The notes beneath the pieces are model-generated. The model did not search any database and was not told the DNA's origin. It was given only the letters and a program-made list of their open reading frames with translations. This document shows, piece after piece, positions 1 to 36,520 of a DNA stretch of 64,000 nucleotides. The DNA comes from Amoebidium appalachense (Eukaryota > Ichthyosporea), in the NCBI GenBank assembly GCA_963693365.1, contig CAVNZM010000013.1, positions 1,240,001 through 1,304,000 on the forward strand. The letters are read 5' to 3'. Position 1 is the first letter of the stretch; every line of letters starts with the position of its first letter. The position numbers and the translations under genes were made by a program.

Positions 1-108
1 GGTGGTGGCGGCGGAGCGGATGGAGTGGCGGTGGCTGGGTTTTTTGATTGGTTGGGAGCCTGAAAAAGGAGGAGGGAAGGGGAGGGGAGGGGAAAGGAGG
101 GGGTGGAT

Positions 109-141
<33 letters not shown>

Positions 142-572
142 CGCGCAGGCGGGACATAATGAAATGAGTAAGACGGTGGGATCCGGAAGTGGCTGGCTGC
201 TCGGGATTGGTTGGAGGGGTGGGATTGGAATGTAAGGAATGCATGAGTTCGTAGGTCCCATTGGGAATGCATGTGTGTGGGTAAGGGAAGGGGGTGGGGG
301 GGGGGTGGGGGGTGCTGGGGTGGCCTGGTGGGAGAGTGGCTGGTGCTAAGTGTTAATGAGTGTAGTTATCTAGTGTATGTGTGTGGCTTCATTTTCATAT
401 TTTTTTTTTTTACTATGATTTTCGTTTTCTATTTTGTTGTATGTGTGGGTGTTAATTAATGCAGTTGGTGCATTTGTGGGCAACCAAGGTAATAAACAGT
501 CGGGAGTGGGCCAAAGAGTCAATTGTGACAGAGGAGAGGAAGAGCATGAACTTCGGAAAGGGAGGGGAAGGG

Positions 573-606
<34 letters not shown>

Positions 607-728
607 CGTGGGGGGGGGGGGGGGGGGGGGGGGGGAGGGTACAGGTCTGGGATCGTCAGATGGTTTCAAGTGGATAGAAATGCGGAGGTCGGCAGTGTGA
701 CCAATCCCTGTGGCTGTGACGGGATAGT

Positions 729-765
<37 letters not shown>

Positions 766-1271
766 TGTGTACGTGTGTATGTACGTGTGTGTGTGTGTGT
801 ACGTGTGTGTGTATGTATGTGTCTGTGTATGTGTGTACGTGTGTGTGTATGTGTGTATGTGTGTATGTGTGTGTGTGTGCGTGTTCGTGTGTACGCATAT
901 GCGTGTACACGCATGTATGCGTGTCCTTGCGTGTACGTGTGCACCTACACGTTTTCCATTTCCGCGTGTCAGGCTAAGTATGGGTACGTTTCGTAAATTT
1001 ACGTTTCAACAGCTTCGTTATATAGGTGGTCTGATCAAGCTGGTTTCGATCAGAACCAATGCAAAATCGAAAATGTATGGGTAGGCACATGTGCGAGTGT
1101 TCATACGCAGAGAACTGTGCTTGTTATGTGTAAGTGGCCATACATAGCATTATCGTCTAGCACTCCCTCTCGTTTCTAAACACACCGGTCAACCTTTTTA
1201 GGTTAGGTTGCACGTTTACAGAGAACGTGTGTGTGCAAGTGCCTGTGGGAATCATCATGGTGTGCGCGTGG

Positions 1272-1313
<42 letters not shown>

Positions 1314-1529
1314 ATGTGTGCGTGCGCGCGCGCGTGTGTGTTTTTGCGTGTCCGTGTTTGTGCGTGGGGTGTGTGTACTCTCGTGTGTATGTGTGCGTGT
1401 GTGTGCATGTATATGTGTGTCTGTTTGTCGGTGAACAGGTGTTTGTATCTGTGTCTGTGTGTGATGTGTGTGCTCGAAGGAAAGACGGAGAGGGGGGGGA
1501 AAGGGCGAGAAAGGGGGGGGCTCTATTAC
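1..1529. other. repeat-dominated DNA, no supported gene
   Basis: G-runs and (GT)n arrays dominate (about 110-140, 576-635, 730-900, 1275-1320). A stretch of ordinary composition at about 960-1210 has no frame that joins convincingly to the minus-strand exons beginning at 1530. It may contain the 3' end of that gene, but I cannot point to the terminal exon. Confidence 0.6.
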
Positions 1530-4010
<2,481 letters not shown>

Positions 4011-4048
4011 CTGCAGATTCAGGAAAGAGTCAAAACATAGGAGGGGCT

Positions 4049-4083
<35 letters not shown>

Positions 4084-4195
4084 AAGAAAAAAAAAACAAA
4101 CAAAAAAACAGGGATAGTGGTTGGCTAACCGACAAACTTTGAAGATCAAGTGTGGGGATGTGGGAGAGCAAGGGTGAGGAAGGGGGGAAGGGGAA

Positions 4196-4233
<38 letters not shown>

Positions 4234-6365
4234 GGGTAGGTGTGAAGAAAATATAGTCTCGGTTGTTGCTAAGGGAGCATCGAATGCCGCCCGGGGGAAG
4301 TGGGGGGGGGGGGGGGGGGGGGGGGGGGGAGGGGGGGGGGGAGGGATAGACGATAGAAGTTTGGTCAAAGTCCCTGCCTTGACCCCTCCTTCCCCTCCCC
4401 TCTCCCTCTCCCCCTCCTTCCCTCTCATTTCAAACCACCAATACCGTCCTACCCTTAATATTAAATTTTAACCCTAAAAAGTTATAGGGAGGCCGAAAGC
4501 CATATAAGCCCGTGGCTACTTGAGTTATGTTATCCAAAACCTCTTGACACCCTTCCATTAACCATTACATTATATCTTGCATGTTTTGTGCGGCAGAAGT
4601 TTGGTTACACTCTTTCGACAGACCAGGTTCCTTTTTGCTTATACTCGAAATCTTATCCCAGTTACCCCCTCTCGTCCCCTACCTCCCTCCCTCCCTCCTC
4701 CCCCCCCCCCCCCCCCTCACCCCCCTCTCTCTCCACCCCCCCTCCCCCTCCTCCTGTGCCACTTCCCCCCTCCAGCCCTGCCTTCTTCTTTATCCATTTC
4801 TTTCCACTGCCCCGCTACATGAAAGCCCCATTGCATTTTCTTATGGCCATGTTGGCCTTGTAAGATAGCTGATTTGCTGTAAATATAGGCATACCTGTGT
4901 TTTGCACCCCCGAAGTGCTGCTCATCTTGCCCAGACTGCAAAACCACCTGAGTGAATGCAATTATAGCACGATCAGATGTCGAGGAAGTTAAATTACAAG
5001 TTCAATGTTCGCTTCCAACTGAAAGCGCAATAATATACATTCCACTTCTATTACAAACTATGATTTTGCTTGCGCAAACTTCCAGTGATTGTTCCGGCCA
5101 TTTCTCATCCCCCACCTTCTTCTTCAGTTCACTCTCATTTTCCTCATTTGATCATGCCTCCAAGCGACTACCTGGGTTACTAATTTATCCAGGAAACCCG
5201 TCATCTTCTGCTACCTCCACTTTCAAGCCCTCTAAATATCATACATGCATGCAAATATAGAATTTTTATTCTAAGGCCACTTGATTTGTACTTTGTTGAC
5301 AGGAGGGAGTGTTGAGTGGGAATTCGTGTGTGCATCTCGAAGACGGTTATCGGGTAGAGTGGAGATAGTACACTTCCATAGCCTAATTCAGACACAAGGC
5401 TGCTTTATAAACTGCCAAGTAGTACCTGGTATTTTGTAGTGTTCTCACCAGAGCAAACGTGATCTTATAGAATTACACACCTGTCACAAAACTTCCAGTG
5501 GCGATGATGCAGGTCATGACTCCTTTTGTGAGCCAGATGCTAAAACATTATTTGTTTGTGTCTGACTATTCAACCACTACCTTTTACAATGGCCATATGG
5601 GAAATATATCATATAAAATTTTACAGGCTTTCAAACACATACGGCCTCTGACACCGTCGCTACCAAGGCAGCTTTCAAGGGCGACATGCCGCTTGCTGCC
5701 AGCAACGGGCGAGGAGGATTTGAATATCCCGCGCGAGATCTAGATGACTGTAATCGGATCACACGTTGTGTGCAGAGTTGCAAACGCTGCCTTCAGATTG
5801 CACTTCCCTTTTATGGCCATTACCGTCCAAAGATGTTGAAACAAAAAAGAGATTTCGTTTATTTTCTTCTACTAGGAATATACAATAGGAGACGTGACGG
5901 AGTTTGTTTTGAAGTGCCAATCTACGTAACACTACACTTGATCTCCGGATCTAGAGTAACCCAATGAGCGCATGCCATGTTTGCTTGCGACCTTGCAGAT
6001 CCACCAATCCAAGCTAATGCAAACTTACCCGTTTTGGGGCGTTTTAAAGCGGAAATGTTGCGGTTTTGTCGGAATTTGTGCGGAAAACCACTGAATCCCC
6101 CCAAACTGACTCCCCAACAACCGGAGGAATTTCGCCATCTCATTGGGTTTTAATCCCATCCAATCAAATATCGTTAAAGAAACTGTGGTAGAATATTTTT
6201 TGGGTGGACTTTTATCCACACACTCGCACACATCTGCAGTCACAAACTGACTCGAACGGTTCAGCCCACACAGTTTTCTTTGTTTCAAGAATTTAGAGCT
6301 TGTTAGCTCCTTTATTTTCTCCTGGAGTTTTTGTTTTTGTATCAGCTTACCGCCTGTTAACAAAA
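4011..6365. other. divergent intergenic region upstream of SURF4
   Basis: G-runs (about 4050-4330) and C-rich tracts (about 4690-4750) give way to about 1.5 kb of ordinary-composition DNA (4800-6365). This stretch lies between the minus-strand C2-like gene and plus-strand SURF4, so it should hold the SURF4 promoter and 5' UTR. Short open frames occur on both strands but none has a convincing start, splice context or recognisable product. Confidence 0.5.
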
Positions 6366-12976
<6,611 letters not shown>

Positions 12977-13125
12977 AATATGGCAACTTGAAGCCATGAA
13001 AGTCTACAATTCACGGGATTCGTGTGCATTTTTTGCCTATATTTGGAAGGTGGATGTCGATGTCGTACTGAATATGGCAACTGAAGCCATGAGATCCACG
13101 TGATTCGGTGTTCGTTTTTGCATTT

Positions 13126-13156
<31 letters not shown>

Positions 13157-14234
13157 TAAGTTATTGTGGGCATGTTTGGAAGGGTGGATGTCGGTGTGCA
13201 TGTGTGGTTCATGTTTTTTTGCGTTTGGGTAGGAGGTGTGGTGTGTGTGGTTGTTGTCGCTGATACTTCCCGGATTTTCATCCGGGGGGTCATTTTGCGA
13301 ATCTGGGACAGTGTAATTAGTGTGGAGGATTTGGTTGGGACGTCATTTTTTTCCTCCTTTTTTTTTTTAACTTTCTTCCAACCACTTTAAGTTGTGGTAG
13401 TTTTTTAGAGGGTGATCCGGTAATTATTATGGTACGTTACTCGTGTGTCGAGATGTTTGCGGGATTCTGGGAAGAATTTCCATCAAAAGCTTTCTTTGTG
13501 TAGGCTCTCGCTCGTATATGGAACGTCAGTAATCTGATTCTTTCTGTTTTTCTGATATGTTGTGATTGTGTGTAAATGTGTTTGTCAACGACAAAGACTT
13601 CAAGTAAAAGGAGCTGATCTCTGAAATTTCGGATCCGATCTGAAAATGTGCAATTTTCCATGATCTCTCAAGCCGCCGTGAAGTGGTTGTGGGCGCTGAG
13701 CAACGAAACACCAATAAAAGCGTGCGCTTGGACATACGTGCACACAGCCGGGCCCTACATATTTTGTTATGCGATTTCTGTAGCTTTTTGAAAATTGGAT
13801 GTTTTTGTGTGTGCGCCAGCGTGTGCAGTGTGTGTGTGTGTATACGTGTGCATATAGAACACTGACGGTGTGTGTGTGTGTGTGTGTGTGTGTGTGCACG
13901 TGTGTGTGTGTGTGTACATGTGTGTGCGGAACTTCCTCTTGTGCACGTGTGTGAGGGTAAGGAGGGAGGCGGGAGGGAGGGAGGGAGGAGAGGGAGATTT
14001 TGCACCTGTGATTCGGTGTGCCATGTGCACAGTGTGGCACGCCGTATGTGGGTGGGTGGGGTCGATTGGCGAGCTAATATGCATGCCATTAGTTCGAGAC
14101 ATGGACACTCACAGTCTGCCAGGGGAATCCAGAACAGGCCGGGGTCATTCACTTCTAAGATAACAGGTAAATACGGCTTAGGGTCTAAAATCTTAAGGTT
14201 TCTCGGCCGTAGGGTTCTCGAATCAATATCTTAT

Positions 14235-14292
<58 letters not shown>

Positions 14293-15676
14293 CCCGCCAG
14301 CCCACCCGCTTGCCCCGCCCGCCCGCCCCGGTCCTGTGGGTCCTATTCCTACCTTTACGACTACTAGTAACCCAAACATATGGAGAGTTGATGTTTATCA
14401 TGATCAGCATTATTACGCAATATTGATCATGGCGAATCATCCACATGCGCACGCCGCCACATCAACTGAGTCAAACACATGATAAGGTACTGGTGTGTGA
14501 TAGGGCACGCACCCGCACATCATGTTCCATTTCGAACACAATGGGAAGAGAGGCTGGATGTGAGTTTCGGAAGGGGAGAAGGGCCCGCGGGGGGAGGAGG
14601 GAGGGGAGGGGGGGGGGGAAGGGGGAGGGGGGGGGGGGGGGGGAAGAGAGGGAGCTCAGCCTGTGTGTGCGTGTACGTGTGTGTGTGCACGTGTCCGTGC
14701 GGGCGTGGGGGGGGAGGGGGGGGGGAGGAGGGAAGAGCCTGCGTTTGTGTACGTGCGTGTGTGTCCGGGCGCGGGGGGGGGGGGGGGGGGGGGGGGGGAT
14801 AATGCTGGCGCCGGCAGCGGTGGCGGTGGTGGTGAGTAGCTATATAAGGTTAGATCAAGGACGCATGGGACAGTAAGAAGATTTGAGGAGAAAGCACATG
14901 TACAGCCTGAGACACGGGGTAACTAGCACCAATTGCACTGATACGTGGTTCCCCGTGCGAGTACATTGGATTTATAATTTTGCACAATAGTCGGTCGAAC
15001 CGGGCAACTTACCAAAACCGTGAGTAGAAACAACATACTACGTTTACACAGTTAAAAGATCATGACCACGGTGAAGGTTAAAAATGGTGCGCCGAAATCC
15101 GTATTAGGTATCTGCTACCATTATGTGTTCCTTGTACATCCTTGACTGCCCGGATCCAAACTACCGTACCCCTTCCGAGCTTCCGGTTCATTACTTAGTA
15201 CACACTTACTGCGAGCCGGCCACTGAGATTCAAATTAGTCGTTTTAACTACTGACTAGTACTCTTTTTAGTTTTAAATTCGACTTGTCTGTTAAATTAAC
15301 GCCTCACCCAGCACCTTAAGCAAGCTTGATGCGTCAGATGCTAATACTACCGAAAAGCACCAGAAAGGAATACATACGATTCTACTAAGGCTTATTCTGG
15401 AACTTTAGGTCACGCTAGCAAGGAAGCTACAGTACTCCGAGGGCCTGAACACTTTGTACGAAATTCCTGTCTATACAGCACAGTACACAGTAGGGGGCAG
15501 TAGGGTGAGTGCAAAGTGTGCCCGGGATGGAAGTTTCCTCCTCCAGAGAGAGAGGGGCCGGGGGGGGGGGGGGGGGGGGGGGAGGGGGGGGATGTGTGCA
15601 TAGTGCCAAGTGGGAGGCATGGTAGCAAATACAAATGGGGAAGAAAAAAAAAAGACCCCTCCCCCCCCCTCCCCCC

Positions 15677-15709
<33 letters not shown>

Positions 15710-16259
15710 AAAAAAAGGAGAAGAAAGAAAGGGAAAAAAAGGAAAAACAAGCGAGCCAAGTTCTTTGATTGGCACCATTTGCCCTTATAATGTCAATGAC
15801 CTCTCAGGATTTTATTATTCATCACATTACAATAATGTGGAGCCTCGCCGCAGGTATAAGTATGCCGCTCTTAATCATTCGATTGCAGGTTTTTTCTGGT
15901 GGCAGCATTATGAAAATACTTTCGAAAATACAGAATCAAGGCTTTGGGACGTGTCAGTAGATTTTAAAAATGCGTACCATTTTTTTATCAGAAGCGTTGA
16001 TATCGTCGATGCCTTAGAGATATATACAAGTATAGCACTGATTGTGATACAAGACCTCTCGATGGTGTCCCGCGTGCGTCAAAAAACACTCCGCTAAATC
16101 TATTGGCGCACCCGATGAAAAACATTCAAGCAAGAAAGACCATTTTTGTGTGTCATTTTTGGACGACTTTACACAGACGGCAATTTTCCACGAGCTTAGT
16201 TCAAAAACCAACGAAAAACGAAACGGAGAAAAGTAAAGAAAGAAAAAGAAAAACAGATC
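12977..16259. other. SURF4 3' UTR and convergent intergenic region
   Basis: Immediately after the stop codon, a segment containing ATATGGCAAC..GAAGCCATGA (about 12970-13010) recurs diverged at about 13068-13105. An ATTT-repeat run follows at about 13126-13157. The rest holds (GT)n near 13870, C-runs near 14237-14290 and G-runs near 14600-14800, then ordinary DNA. Open frames near 15700-16100 have no recognisable product and no splice context. This is the tail-to-tail gap between SURF4 and the minus-strand cysteine-rich gene. Confidence 0.55.
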
Positions 16260-16704
16260 TCAGAAGACATGCCTTCTCTCCCTCTTTCCATTAGTGCACG
16301 TCTGGTCACACGTGGTTCTCGCCTGTCTGCAAATCACCTCGCACTCTTCGCTGCCCCACATGTCGCCACTATGGCATGCCTCCTTGCACATGTCGTCTCT
16401 CTTCACGCAGTCAACAAGGCACTCCTCGGCACCAACATAATGGACGGTCATCTGCAAAACAGAAGGAGCTGTTAAGACACACATCACTGCAACCACCCCT
16501 TCTTCTTCTTCTTCTTTTTTTTTCCTCAGATTTTTTTTTATTCCGTTTTGTTCCCAGAGAGTCTCTCAGGGTCCCTCAGAGGAACTACCGCCTTCCACCC
16601 AGCACAGAGTCGACTATATCTAGCTAGGGTTCTACGGACAACCACTCCTCAGGGCCGTGGCTGAGATTTTCTCCCTTAGCCCCCGTCCCCTTTTGAATCC
16701 CATA

Positions 16705-16739
<35 letters not shown>

Positions 16740-17282
16740 ACACACACACACCCCTCCCCCATCATGCACCACCCGTCTTTTCTCTACATACACACACACA
16801 CCACTACCAACACCACGGCATATAATCATGCTTGGGCTTCTTCTCGCACACAGTTCTGTTTACATGCGTTTAGTTAAATGCAGCACTGGTTAAGTGACAA
16901 TCGTTTCCTGATGGACTAAACTTTCTTTCTTTTTGCTCCTTGCTGATTGTGTTGGAATGTTTCATCTACCCTCGCAGACAAGGTTTTTTTCCTAGGGCAA
17001 TTGTTTCCGTACTGGGCTCAACTTAACCACTACGCAAAGGTACGAATGCGCTACTCATGGCAATACTTCTCGCGAGGTGAACTTCGAACATTCAAGAGCT
17101 TCACACCATCCTCTTCCTTTGGTCAAGATGTGGGTATACACACAAAGACAAGTGTTATTATATTACTTAATATCAATAAGAAAAGAAAAGGATTTATCCA
17201 TTACCTTTAGGGGTTTCGCGGAAACGCACGTGGTCATTGCCACGACCACCATCGAGTAGAAAATGGACTTGACCACCATCAT
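16260..17282 (-). CDS. small secreted cysteine-rich protein, two exons
   Basis: Exon 1 (17282-17205) encodes a start and signal peptide, MMVVKSIFYSMVVVAMTTC followed by VSA, and ends AAG before GTAATG. Exon 2 (16451-16260) follows a good acceptor (CTTCTGTTTTGCAG) in phase 0 and runs to a stop. The precursor is about 89 residues. The mature part has eight cysteines spaced C-x3-C-x6-C-x3-C-x10-C-x3-C-x6-C-x3-C, a symmetrical duplication of a CX3C pair, then a basic tail KRERRHVF. Such spacing suits disulfide-linked helical hairpins, as in alpha-hairpinin-type peptides, but I do not recognise a family and assign no function. An undetected exon in the 750-bp intron is possible, although direct splicing keeps frame. 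Confidence 0.6.
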
Positions 17283-18748
17283 GAAATGTTTGTCCGACGT
17301 CTGTCTTCTAAATCTTTGAAAATTGGTGTTTATTGTAACTGTTTCCCATGCATTATAATTATTCCGAGTCCGCTCCATATAAGCAGTATATTCCTGACCG
17401 TTTGATTAATTTATCTGTGTAGTGGCTGTAAAAAAAACCCGCGGGAAGTATGGTGGAAGCACCGTGTATAGTAGAGTAAATGTTACAGAGCGAGCGGCAT
17501 AGGCCTCTCGGTGGCCGCAATCCGACCACGGAGGTAACGTATTGAAACCACCTCTTGCAGAGGAGGGCAGAATTGAAGCAATTCGCTCACTTGCCTGTGA
17601 GCCTGCGAGGCAAGGGCTATTTACTTGGAATTATATGTTAAACAGCTTATAAAAGTTTGTGTATTGTTCAGTATGTACACAATGTCGCATAAAAAAACTG
17701 GCAAGCAGATTTTGGGTTGTTTTGTTTTGTACGCGTAAAAAAACAGGCGCGAAAAGAGCTCGCGAAAAGCCGGAGTGGCAAATCCAGCAGCAACGTATGA
17801 CTTTGCCCAACTCCTAATTAGACCAACCAAATCATTTTGCTGATTTCAATAATGTCGCTACGGATTGGAGGATCTGAAGGCGCCAAATTCTCCTCAAAAC
17901 GATTGGATAAAAATGCATCAGTATTGAGCACCAACCGGACATAAGATGTAACCCATAAGATGCATCCGGAAGTTCCGGGCTGTCGCCCTGCAGATGTGTA
18001 ACAGATGTACGTACGTGTGGCATTACGTATACCAACTGACTCTTGAACCTCAGTGAGTTGTACCTATGCATATGTACTCCACCGGGACGAGAAAAAAGCC
18101 GGGTTGAATGGCAAGGAAAGCAGGGCAGGTTGAATTTAGGCAAATAAATTCTGCTCACCGGCTTCATATGCCCCACACAAGATTGCATTGCGAAGCTTCC
18201 AAAGGACGGTGCGTCCACTTCAATCCGCTGATAAGACTCCGTTTTGCATGCAAGAGCACCAAATCTAAAACAATCCATGCCACAACGGAAGCTCTGACTT
18301 CTCATAACTCTTGTGGCTTTGCCCTTTTATCGATACAGGAAAAAACATCACATGCATGATCAGGAAAACAATCTGTTCGAAAAACCCTCGCATGAATGCT
18401 GAAATACTGGGGGTGCACCAGCGCTGACGTACACACCAATCGTATATACATATACCGCGGGGTAGCAGAACCGCAGATGTTAACGGTTGACAAAACGTAA
18501 ACGTTAGCAGTAATAGTATAGAAGTAAAGAAAGACTCACAAATAAAGAGAAAACAACGCCTGTCACAAGCTTTAAGCCAGGCTCCCTTTCCCATCCCCCC
18601 AGTGTACACCCAGGGCCTCCTCCCCCTTTTCCTGGGCCTCTCCCCATTAATATTCATCGGCAACCTCGAGCTCCGGATCCGTCCCATTCCCTCAAATGGG
18701 CACCCCCCAATCGCAAAGCCCTCCCCCGAGCTCTCAATCCAGCCCCCC

Positions 18749-19072
<324 letters not shown>

Positions 19073-19167
19073 AAAAAAAAGAACTCATGACTCGAGGTTG
19101 GAGCGCAAGTTAGCTGCGCCATATCTTTTTAGTCGTTAAATGGAAGAAGGCCAGGGGCCAAGGTTTT

Positions 19168-19198
<31 letters not shown>

Positions 19199-20603
19199 CG
19201 CGCGCGTGTGTGTGTGTGTGTTGTGTGTGTGTGTGACTGCGCGTGTGTGTGACGGGGGGGGGGGGGGGGGTGTCTGTGTGTCTGTGGCGAGTGTCTTTCT
19301 CTCTGTGTGCGCGCGCGTGACTGTGTGTGTGGAGGTGAGGGGGGGAGGAGCGGGAGCAGAGGGGTTGTAAGCTTTATAATTAGGCTCTAGTTCTGCCGAT
19401 GGTTAGAGTAAGATTGTATGCGATATTTGAAAGCGTGTAAATCAGCTTGAACAGAACCAAACAGAACGGACCGGGTTTGACAAGAGTTCAAAAGGTTAGA
19501 TTTAGTAGGACACGGCATGCCATGACTAACCATGCACATCGTGATCCACGATTATGTTGGCATAGTTCGGAACCGTTTATTTACATATCGTATATCATCG
19601 GCACAATCCGCCAATGGCATGTCACCTGGCCGCCGCCTCATCCAATTTGTATAAGTATAAGTTATAAAAAAGCTTTCACAAAAACAAAAAAAAAAAAAAA
19701 AATAGGAATATATGGGAATAGGGAAGAATGTATATGGGTATAGGGACACGTCACACTGGCCAAACAAACAATAGGATTACACCACGTGCTCCTCATTATT
19801 GCCACCACCATCTGTGAATCCAAGTAGACTTCACTGAAAGTTGGGCAGTGCTGAGTGCTGTCCAAGTGTGTGTGTTGGGCCATGGCCTAGATAATTGCAC
19901 CTTCCGTGCATAGCATTGGAGGGAGAAGACGATAGAAAAAGAAATAACCTAAATTTTCCAGTTGCGTCTTGTTTTTGTGTTTTGACTTATTATCAAATCA
20001 GTTAGTTAAGTTGTGAGGAGGGAAGTATAATATCGAAGTAAATGTACAAACACCATTAGTAATTACAACTTACTTGCACACAATCGCTGAATCGAAAAAC
20101 CATGCAACAAGCCCTGAGGGGAGGGGGGCGGGGGGGCAGTAGTACCCAGACAAACACAGACAAATATGCCGATGCCGCCACACACACACACACACACACA
20201 TGATACTTACACACACACACCCGTCCATAGTTATTTTCGATCCACCCATAAAAGAAAACCACATCTACACACACAACCAACCACACATGCATTTAAACGC
20301 GAATGCACGCAAGGTGGTGCCCACTGTATCGTATGCAACCCCCCCCCCCCCCCCCCCCCCCCCCTCCCCCTCTCCAACCCCACTGCCCCCTCAAACACAC
20401 AAAAACAACTTGCAAACAAACAAACAAACGAACAAACAAAAAAAAACAAACAAAGTCCACTCACACCGTGCACACGTGCGCCCCCATTACGCTTCATGTT
20501 TTATGGATTTCTTTCCTCAATCTGATGAGAACGCGCGGCATCTAATGTGGGCCACTTGGCAAGAGACTGTCTGTGACTGTTCATCTGATCGATTTATGCC
20601 TTC

Positions 20604-20886
20604 AACAACTTGATTAAAACCTGATCAGCTTGTAAACCGTGTGCCTTGCATGATGCATGCCGGGGTGAGGGGTTGCGGGGTCTGGTGGGTTACCGCACGT
20701 GAAGTGGTAAGTGTTTGTGTCTGTTTTTTGTGTGTCGATTGTTTTTTTTTGTTTTTTGTTTTTTTTTTTTTTGGGGGGGGGGGGAGGTGAGGGGAGAGAG
20801 GGACAGGGCCCAGCTTTAGGTAGGTGTCCAATAACTTCATACAAGGAACACGGTTTACAAGCTAATCAGGTTTTAATCAAGTTGTT
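20604..20886. mobile_element. MITE-like element with 39-bp terminal inverted repeats
   Basis: The left arm 20604-20642 begins AACAACTTGATTAAAACC and ends AAACCGTGT. The right arm 20848-20886 is its reverse complement with a single mismatch. The interior of about 205 bp has no coding frame and includes a T-run followed by a G-run near 20757-20784. Size, long perfect arms and lack of coding capacity fit a miniature inverted-repeat transposable element. I could not see a clear target-site duplication at the outer edges, so superfamily is unassigned. A stable hairpin without transposon origin is the alternative. Confidence 0.6.
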
Positions 20887-21076
20887 TAAGCTTTTAAACT
20901 AAACACGAATAAAAAAATTAGATTAAACACAGGGTCTGTTTATTCTTACATACCTAGCAAGGGAGAGTGGGGTGGGGTGACTGTGTGTGTCCGTTAAGTG
21001 TGCCTGTGTGTGTGCGTTGTGTGTGCCTGCGTGTGTGTGTGTGTGTGTGTGTTTTGTTTGTGTGTGTGTCTGTGCA

Positions 21077-21107
<31 letters not shown>

Positions 21108-21997
21108 CCGTGTATGTGTTTGTGTGTGTGTATGTGTACGTGCGTGCGTGCGCGCGCGTGTGTGTGCGCGTGTGTGCGTGCGTGCGCGTGCGTGCGTGCG
21201 TACGTGCCGTGTGTGTGTGTGTGTGTGTCTCTGTATGTGTGCACATGGATGTGTGTCTGTGTGTGTGCACATGAATGTATGTCTGTGTGCACGTGTGTGG
21301 GTGTGTGTGTATGTTGTGCGTGTGTGTGTGTGTGTGTACGTGTGTGTACACGTGTATCTTTATGTGTGGTGGGTGTGGGTGTGTTTGTGGGTGCTTATAC
21401 ATAGGTAGCGTACCTCCCTCCCCCCATACCCCCCTCCCCCCCCCTCCTCCCCATACCCCCCCCCTCTCTGGGCGCCCCTCTCTCCCCTTGACACCAGGCC
21501 ACCGTGGCCACCTCGAACCCCACTGTTCAAAGAACTTGAGTGACGAACAGTGAGGGTAATCAGGGTATGTATAAGTATTTGATTTTGTGATTACTGATTG
21601 GTCGATTTCTCCCGCTTTTTATGATGATTGGTTGCTTTTGCTTTTTGGCGGGAACCACGGTTCAACCACCCTAGTCAACCTACAATAGTTGTCTACGAGG
21701 TACTCAACGCTAGCGCTAGCTCGGGGAGAAAACTAAGTACACAGGAGGGGACGAGACAGTTGAGTTTTTACCAACACCACGGCACGCGGGAGTACATGCA
21801 TAACTAGTATTGATTGCTATGTTTATATCGACGGATATACGATAGGCATAGGTAGTTTTTGGTTTAGCTTTAGGGTAACAAAGGAACGAAGAAGAAGGTA
21901 AGAGCGTGTTTTCCACGGTGTCGTAGCCAGAAAAACACTGTTTGGCTTGAAGATTTGAGGGAACATTTAGAAGGCAATAGGCAAATGCACCAGAAAA

Positions 21998-34820
<12,823 letters not shown>

Positions 34821-35375
34821 AGAAGATGGAGTGAAAATTCAAGAATTCGGTGAAAAAAACGGTTTTGACGCTGATCAGAAATTGAGGTGGGTGTAAAAGG
34901 ATACAAGGGAGCACTTTGGATGTGTAGAGTCGTTTCCGCTAGATATTCACGTATATCCGGATATCTCCATTTATAGGCACGTATGTTGTAGATATGCATG
35001 TACAGAACATGCTTTAATAATATTAGTTTATTATTGTTTTTGGCGTAGTGTAGTTTTGTTATCTGTGTTTTCTCAAGTACTTGTGTTTAGATAACAACAC
35101 TCCCACTGTGATAGTGAAAGGTTCATTCTATCTTATCTGAATCAGATCCATAGGTCACTCATTACCATTGTATGTGTGCGCATTTGAGGTTGGGATGGGT
35201 TGGGGTGGGATTGAGGTGTATGCGCCGAGAATAGGTTGGTGGGTGGGTGTATAATTGTGTATGAATAGGTGGGTGGGTGGGTGTATATTTGTGTGTGAAT
35301 AGGTGGGTGGGCCCGGGCACGGCCCTCCCCGGGTAGGTGAGTGGGGGAGGGGGGGATTTTCTTTTTTTTTTTTTT

Positions 35376-35419
<44 letters not shown>

Positions 35420-35608
35420 TGGGGGTAGAATGAATGAATGTTTGATAAACCGGCATTATATAATTCTGTTAGCAAAGCACATGGGGACGTTGGTGCGTTT
35501 ATTTTTCCAGACCTTTACTATGACATATGGAGCCAATAAATTACAAAGTGCAACCCTATGCACGAATTATTTCCCTTGCAGGTACAATTACATACGAACT
35601 GGATCATC

Positions 35609-35691
<83 letters not shown>

Positions 35692-36431
35692 CTGCGTGTG
35701 CGTGCACGTGCACGCATATACATGTGTGTGTGGTTGGGGGTGTGTTCACTTGGTGTTTTAGTGTGTGTACATGCATATGTGAGTTTGTGCGTAGCGCCAA
35801 TGAAGTCGATTCGATTCGAAAGTTTCTAGATCTTGCCAGCCGGCCCGACCCAACTTGTGTTGAATAAACAACTATTATTAGCATTACATTGTTACGTTAT
35901 AAAACACCTTCAAAACCCTGTTCACTATTCATATTACGTTTAGACTGTGACCAAATCGGCCATTCAGCTACTGTTTTGTTACAATACAACCATATTCCTA
36001 CTTTTTTTAGTTGTTTTATACAGTTATACACATGCACGAACTTGTACAGATGCCAGTTAGTGATACTCTCTGTATATGCGCGATTTTACGACTCAGTGTG
36101 TTCGGGAAAATCAGGAGAAAAACAGCTTAGATTGCTACAAAAAAAAATAAAAAATGAAAAATAAAAGGACCACAAACATTCATTCACGCATCCTGTTTCA
36201 CGCTAGTTATAAGCACAGTTTTTTTGCCTCGTATATCTGGCTGCTTCTGTTCGGGAGTTTTGTTACGCACATGTGCATGCATTCTGGGGGCAAATGTACA
36301 TGCACACAAACAGGCGCGAAAGCAATACAACAGGCAAGTGCATGCACATTCACAAGCACACACACACACTTGGACAAGCATGCACACACACACACACAAA
36401 ACACACACACACACACGCACACACACTCACA

Positions 36432-36520
<89 letters not shown>

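Noticed and set aside
15516-16097. Plus frame with about 110 non-repeat codons
   Set aside because: No start outside repeats, no splice partners and no recognisable motif; length is within chance for this composition.
17832-18305. 157-codon minus frame in low-repeat DNA
   Set aside because: No domain, no consistent splice sites, no neighbouring exon in phase.
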